Assembly (NCBI GenBank): GCA_947631895.1
Contig: CANRMU010000033.1
Span: 1 to 8,862 of the forward strand
DNA: 8,862 nt
Reading direction: 5' to 3'
Origin: an uncultured Bacilli bacterium
GTDB taxonomy: Bacteria > Bacillota_I > Bacilli_A > RF39 > UBA660
A model generated the notes under the pieces. That model did not search any database. It saw only the letters and a list, made by a program, of their open reading frames with translations, and was not told the origin of the DNA. Position 1 is the first letter of the stretch; each line of letters opens with the position of its first letter. Positions 5,630 through 8,862 of the stretch are shown piece by piece. The position numbers and the translations under genes were made by a program.

Positions 5630-6406
5630 TTAAACCTTACGAGATTCAATTTCAGCCATTTTTTCCATTACTTCAGTAGCATTTTCTGTTGTAATTTTAC
5701 TATATCCTAATTCTTTTAATGCTTGTACTTTTAAAGTATTTAATTGTTGAGTACGACCTAATTTTTCTTCATTTTTCTTATCAATGTCTTGTTCCCAACG
5801 ACGGTGTGATTCAGTTAATCTACTTCTTGATGCTCCACCATTATTATATAAATTTAAAGCAGTATATAAAATTCCTTCAAAAATAAATTGACGGTCTTCA
5901 TTAAATTTATAATCGTTTACTTTTGTAAAACCTGTTGTTTTAGACATATAACCAAAAATATATTTTATTTCTGGAACATTATCCATTGATTGTAACATAT
6001 GATATAAATATGTAAAGACATAAAAGTTTTCTTTAGCTTTTTTTTCATCTAAAAACTTTTCTTTTATTATATTAACGATATTGGTAAGTAAAGTTTGAGA
6101 TTCTTTATCAAGGGTTTTAATTTCTAGATAATTCCCTTTACCATTCTCCCCTCTTCCCGTTTGATTTAAGCGATCTTCTACGCTCATCATATAATCAGTT
6201 GTTACTTCAATTTTACCAATAGATTTTTCGTCACCATCTTTAATATCTAAAAGTTTTAATAGCAAAATTTTCTTTTCTTTTGGCCATTTTGTAACATCAT
6301 CAATTTCTAAATAATTATATACCATTTGTCTAGAAACCCCTAAATATTTAGCAAGTCTAACCTTAGATATTCCTAACTCTTGCATTAAATCTTTTAATCT
6401 TTTCAT
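5630..6406 (-). CDS. XRE/Cro-type helix-turn-helix protein, 258 aa
   Basis: A DNA-binding protein with an N-terminal helix-turn-helix (about residues 4-40): LMQELGISKVRLAKYLGVSRQMVYNYL, with LAKYLGVSRQMVYNY as the classic HTH core. The remaining 220 residues match no domain I recognise. A Gly/Asn-rich linker near 84-92 is followed by a mostly helical region (about 93-235) and a charged C-terminal tail. There is no membrane segment, nuclease or peptidase motif. ATG 6406 has an AGTAGGT ribosome binding site and a 27-nt leader. The promoter carries inverted half-sites that could allow autoregulation. It has its own terminators on both sides, so it is monocistronic. It is the gene nearest the dif-like site and repeat array on the right, which suggests, but does not show, that it may bind there. 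A phage-type repressor is an alternative, though no phage genes are present. Confidence 0.8.
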   Translation of the reverse strand: MKRLKDLMQELGISKVRLAKYLGVSRQMVYNYLEIDDVTKWPKEKKILLLKLLDIKDGDEKSIGKIEVTTDYMMSVEDRLNQTGRGENGKGNYLEIKTLDKESQTLLTNIVNIIKEKFLDEKKAKENFYVFTYLYHMLQSMDNVPEIKYIFGYMSKTTGFTKVNDYKFNEDRQFIFEGILYTALNLYNNGGASRSRLTESHRRWEQDIDKKNEEKLGRTQQLNTLKVQALKELGYSKITTENATEVMEKMAEIESRKV

Positions 6407-6429
6407 TTGTTAACCTACTCTCTTAATAT

Positions 6430-6472
6430 TTACAAGTACATTATAAAATACTTAACACTTTTATGTCAAGTA
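6430..6472 (-). promoter_or_regulatory. Promoter and operator-like half-sites of the HTH gene
   Basis: On the minus strand a perfect -35 TTGACA (6469-6464) and a perfect -10 TATAAT (6445-6440) are 18 bp apart. Three copies of a TACTTRACA-like word cover it: TACTTGACA (6472-6464), TACTTAACA on the plus strand (6449-6457), and TACTTGTAA (6438-6430). The first two form an inverted pair ACTTAACA-6-TGTCAAGT (6450-6471) with one mismatch, lying over the -35 and the spacer. This is where a repressor would act. Confidence 0.75.
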
Positions 6473-6505
6473 AAAAAGCTTATTTTTCCCTTAAAATAAG
6501 CCTTT
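6472..6505 (-). terminator. Intrinsic terminator of the mnmA/HExxH unit
   Basis: On the minus strand GCTTATTTT (6501-6493) pairs perfectly with AAAATAAGC (6486-6478) around a 6-nt loop, followed by TTTTTT (6477-6472). The stop codon of the HExxH gene lies in the stem. It ends within a few bases of the HTH gene's -35. Confidence 0.88.
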
Positions 6506-7495
6506 AATGCTGCTTTCAAAATTTTTTATAACATTTTGTTGTTCTTGAATATAATAGTTTTTTGTAATATTAGAATGAAGTTTTATTGGATGAATTTGTT
6601 TTAAATTATTTAAGGTTTTCTTTTTAAGCTCCAAACCTAATTGAATTAAATAAAGAAAATTATTATTTATAGTAAAAGATTCATTAGCTAAATATTTTTC
6701 AGTTACTAAAGTAGCGTAAAAGAGGGAAATTTCTTTTAATTTATTAGGATATTTAGATAAATTAAATTCATAATCTGAAATTAATTCATCAATTGTTTTA
6801 ATCTTTTTAGTTATAAAATTAAAAACTTTATTAATAATTATTGGATAAGGCATATTTTCTTCATATGAAAAATTATTAAGCATTTCATTTAAAGTAGCAG
6901 TTTTAGATAAACGTTTACCTTCATAAAAATAGTGATTATAAAAGTATTTGGAAGTAATATATTTAGCTATTTCTTTTTTACTAAATTCTTTATCATAAGC
7001 ATCTGGATAATATTTTTTCATAAAGGAAGCTGATTTTTTATAACCATAAATGTATGCTTTAATTTCTTCATCAAGCTGATTATAATTTATATTCCAAAAC
7101 ATTCCATCTTCATTATCTACATAATCAATAGCTGAAAATAATGTTGTTAAATTAAAACAAGATTCTTTATTAGCAAGTTCAATTATTAAAACATGATATA
7201 GTTCGTGATATAGACAATTAACAAATTCTAAAAAGCGTTTTTGATAGTTGGGATTTTCTTTAAATAATTGCTTAATATTAAAAGTAAGTTGATGAAAATA
7301 GATTGGTTTTAAATTCATATCATAAGAACATATACTAAGCGTATTACCAATATCTTCTATAATATTACTGCTAAATTCAATTACTAACTCCAAATGATAT
7401 TTTTTAGCCATTATTTTATAAAATTCATGCGCAAATTCTTGATAATCTTTTTTATTGGCATTTAAATAGTCAAAACAAGTTATTTTAGATACCAT
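6491..7495 (-). CDS. Uncharacterised HExxH (zincin-like) protein, 334 aa
   Basis: I do not recognise a named family. The clear motif is HELYH at residues 97-101 within CLYHELYHVLIIEL, the HExxH zinc-binding and catalytic helix of zincin metallopeptidases. A DEEIKAYIYGYK stretch at 142-153, about 41 residues later, could supply the third, glutamate ligand (E143 or E144) as in gluzincins; this is inference. The rest is Tyr-, Phe-, Asn- and Lys-rich, mostly helical in appearance, with no signal peptide and no membrane helix, so it is probably cytosolic. ATG 7495 lies inside the last codons of mnmA: the genes overlap by 16 bp and must be cotranscribed. The ribosome binding site is weak (GATGATGAAG), so translational coupling to mnmA is likely. 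It ends in a strong terminator. A degenerate, non-catalytic role is possible. Confidence 0.75.
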   Translation of the reverse strand: MVSKITCFDYLNANKKDYQEFAHEFYKIMAKKYHLELVIEFSSNIIEDIGNTLSICSYDMNLKPIYFHQLTFNIKQLFKENPNYQKRFLEFVNCLYHELYHVLIIELANKESCFNLTTLFSAIDYVDNEDGMFWNINYNQLDEEIKAYIYGYKKSASFMKKYYPDAYDKEFSKKEIAKYITSKYFYNHYFYEGKRLSKTATLNEMLNNFSYEENMPYPIIINKVFNFITKKIKTIDELISDYEFNLSKYPNKLKEISLFYATLVTEKYLANESFTINNNFLYLIQLGLELKKKTLNNLKQIHPIKLHSNITKNYYIQEQQNVIKNFESSIKGLF

Positions 7496-8592
7496 AATTC
7501 TTCATCATCTTTCATTACTGTTTTTATTATGCCACTACCAAGGCATTCATCTCCTTGATAAAACACACAAAACTGCCCAGGTGTAACGGCTTTAAAACCA
7601 TTGGGATAATTAACTTTTATTTCGTTATTTTCTAAATATTCTAAGGTAATTGGAACATCCTCACTACGATATCTAAATTTAGCTGTGCAAGATGTTGGAT
7701 GTTCATCACTAATAAAGTTTACATCTTCTAGATAGCATGAATTACTAATTAAATATTTATTATCTTCACCAAAAGCAACATACAAAATATTTTTACTAAC
7801 ATTTTTACCACAGACATAATGACGTTCTTCATAACCAGAAATACCAATATTTCTTCTTTGTCCAATGGTATAATTCATTAAACCATTATGTTTTCCAATT
7901 ACTTCATTAGTTTCCACATTAATTATATCTCCAGGATTAGGTTTTAAATAGTTTTGAATAAATTTTTGAAAATTTCTTTCGCCTATAAAACATATACCAG
8001 TTGAATCCTTTTTCTTTGCCACATTAAGCCCAATATCAATTGCTATTTGTCTTACTTCTGGTTTAGTTAACTCACCTATTGGAAATAAGACATTTTCTAG
8101 TTGTTCTTTTTTTACTTGAGCTAAAAAATAGGTTTGATCTTTATTTAAATCAATGGCTCTTAATAGTTTACCATCTTTTATTCTAGCATAATGACCTGTT
8201 GCCATATATTTAGCGCCCAATCGTTCTGCTTCTTTTTTAAATACATCAAATTTAATATATTTGTTGCATAAAAGATCAGGATTAGGAGTTCTTCCAAGTT
8301 TTAGTTCTTTTAAAAAATAAGCAAAAACATTATCCCAATATTCTTTAACAAAATCAATTCGATGTAATTTAATTCCTAATATTTCACAAGTTTTTAAGGC
8401 ATCATTATAATCAACTTCTTGAGGACATATTTCATTATCTAAATTAGGATTACCTAAAGTATCATTATTTAACATTGAGTCCCAATTACGCATGAATAGT
8501 CCTTCAACATCATACCCATCTTTTTTAAGTAAATAAGCGGCAACTGCAGAGTCAACTCCCCCACTCATGCCAATAATAACCTTTTCTTTCAC
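7480..8592 (-). CDS. mnmA: tRNA-specific 2-thiouridylase MnmA
   Basis: MnmA puts sulfur on U34 of the Lys, Glu and Gln tRNAs, using ATP and persulfide sulfur relayed from a cysteine desulfurase. Numbered from GTG 8592 (370 residues), seen: PP-loop SGGVDS at 10-15, RTPNPDLLCN with catalytic Cys at 109, ATGHYAR near 131-137, the KKDSTGICFIGER block with the second catalytic Cys at 201, and YTIGQRRNIGISG near 241-253, followed by the C-terminal beta-barrel. The NWDSMLNNDTLGNP...CPQEVDY stretch resembles Mollicutes-type MnmA. The frame extends to TTG 8607, but the -10 at 8617-8622 predicts a transcript start near 8610, leaving no room for a ribosome binding site. GTG 8592 has GGATGTGAT with an eight-base gap after GGATG, so I prefer it; TTG 8607 and GTG 8601 are alternatives. 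It overlaps the HExxH gene. No cysteine desulfurase gene is adjacent in the window. Confidence 0.95.
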   Translation of the reverse strand: MKEKVIIGMSGGVDSAVAAYLLKKDGYDVEGLFMRNWDSMLNNDTLGNPNLDNEICPQEVDYNDALKTCEILGIKLHRIDFVKEYWDNVFAYFLKELKLGRTPNPDLLCNKYIKFDVFKKEAERLGAKYMATGHYARIKDGKLLRAIDLNKDQTYFLAQVKKEQLENVLFPIGELTKPEVRQIAIDIGLNVAKKKDSTGICFIGERNFQKFIQNYLKPNPGDIINVETNEVIGKHNGLMNYTIGQRRNIGISGYEERHYVCGKNVSKNILYVAFGEDNKYLISNSCYLEDVNFISDEHPTSCTAKFRYRSEDVPITLEYLENNEIKVNYPNGFKAVTPGQFCVFYQGDECLGSGIIKTVMKDDEELWYLK

Positions 8593-8616
8593 ACCAATCA
8601 CATCCAAATCACTTGT

Positions 8617-8625
8617 ATTATAGCA
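8617..8625 (-). promoter_or_regulatory. Extended -10 promoter of mnmA
   Basis: TGCTATAAT on the minus strand (8625-8617) is a perfect extended -10. The best -35 I see, TTCCTT at 16 bp, is poor and lies in the end of the upstream membrane-protein gene. The predicted start near 8610 supports translation from GTG 8592. Confidence 0.6.
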
Positions 8626-8629
8626 AAAA

Positions 8630-8862
8630 TTACTTAATAAGGAAATGAAAAATATTAAGGATATGAGAACTTATTAAAAATGAGATAAATTCTATAATAA
8701 AAACAATAAAAATAAGAATTAAAGATAAACCTACTAATCTTAAAATAAATACTTCATTATCTTTTTTATATAAAATTCTTCCTATTACATTACGGCATAT
8801 TTCTAAACATTTAGGAAATAATAAAAACAAAAAGATTAAAAAGATTAAATTAGTAAAAAGAA
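8630..8862 (-). CDS. C-terminal part of a small membrane protein (cut by window edge)
   Basis: The minus-strand frame is open from the window edge to TAA at 8632-8630, about 76 residues. An internal TTG at 8830 has no ribosome binding site and upstream codons remain open (LFTNLIFLIF before it), so the gene probably begins outside the window. Seen: a hydrophobic stretch LFTNLIFLIFLFLLF, a short Lys/Arg-containing loop (KCLEICRNVIGRILYKKDNE), then a long hydrophobic segment LRLVGLSLILIFIVFIIEF and a hydrophobic tail, which predicts two or more membrane helices. I do not recognise the family. It ends 37 bp before the preferred mnmA start and may share transcription with it, although mnmA also has its own -10. 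It could be a spurious frame in T-rich DNA, but its positive loop between two helices argues for a gene. Confidence 0.5.
   Translation of the reverse strand, partial: LFTNLIFLIFLFLLFPKCLEICRNVIGRILYKKDNEVFILRLVGLSLILIFIVFIIEFISFLISSHILNIFHFLIK

Noticed and set aside
8601..8603. ATG on the minus strand as the mnmA start
   Set aside because: It is out of frame with mnmA; the in-frame candidates are TTG 8607, GTG 8601 and GTG 8592.

Overview
The window looks like chromosomal DNA from a very AT-rich, low-GC Gram-positive bacterium of the Bacilli/Mollicutes-like type, such as an uncultured gut lineage near RF39, Acholeplasma or Erysipelotrichales (inference). Reasons: strong AT-rich codon bias, Shine-Dalgarno sites of the GGAGG/GGTGAT type, near-consensus sigma-A promoters, and MnmA and RarA sequences of Firmicutes type. 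UGA is used as a stop (rarA ends in TGA) and Trp is TGG, so the code is standard, not the Mycoplasma code 4.

Left part (1-2900). gpsA (cut by the window edge) and rarA form a minus-strand pair joined by an ATGA overlap. A XerD-type tyrosine recombinase gene diverges from rarA; the two promoters have abutting -35 boxes. A previously easy-to-miss 43-residue Asn/Arg-rich protein gene lies convergent to xerD, with its own RBS and terminator.

Middle (2950-4716). A plus-strand pair encodes a protein of unknown function (311 aa) and a ZIP-family metal transporter. For both, RBS evidence puts the start downstream of the longest open frame.

Gene-free island (4717-5629, roughly 15% GC by hand count). 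This is the most interesting part. It holds a 28-bp sequence with the full architecture of a dif chromosome-dimer resolution site (11-bp arm, 6-bp centre, 11-bp arm) at 5014-5041. The XerD-side arm matches the Firmicutes consensus as I remember it. The site sits inside a 14-bp perfect inverted repeat and is followed by four 49-50-bp repeats. Genes on both sides point towards it (xerD, the unknown gene and the ZIP gene from the left; the HTH, HExxH, mnmA and membrane genes from the right), and GC skew drops across it. The simplest reading is that the window spans the replication terminus, with a Xer recombinase gene about 2.3 kb from its likely target.

Right part (5630-8862). All genes are on the minus strand: an XRE-type DNA-binding protein with an operator-like promoter, an uncharacterised HExxH (zincin-like) protein overlapping the end of mnmA, mnmA itself (tRNA 2-thiouridylase), and the C-terminal part of a small membrane protein running off the window. 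The sequence shows no mobile-element gene, tRNA, rRNA or CRISPR array.
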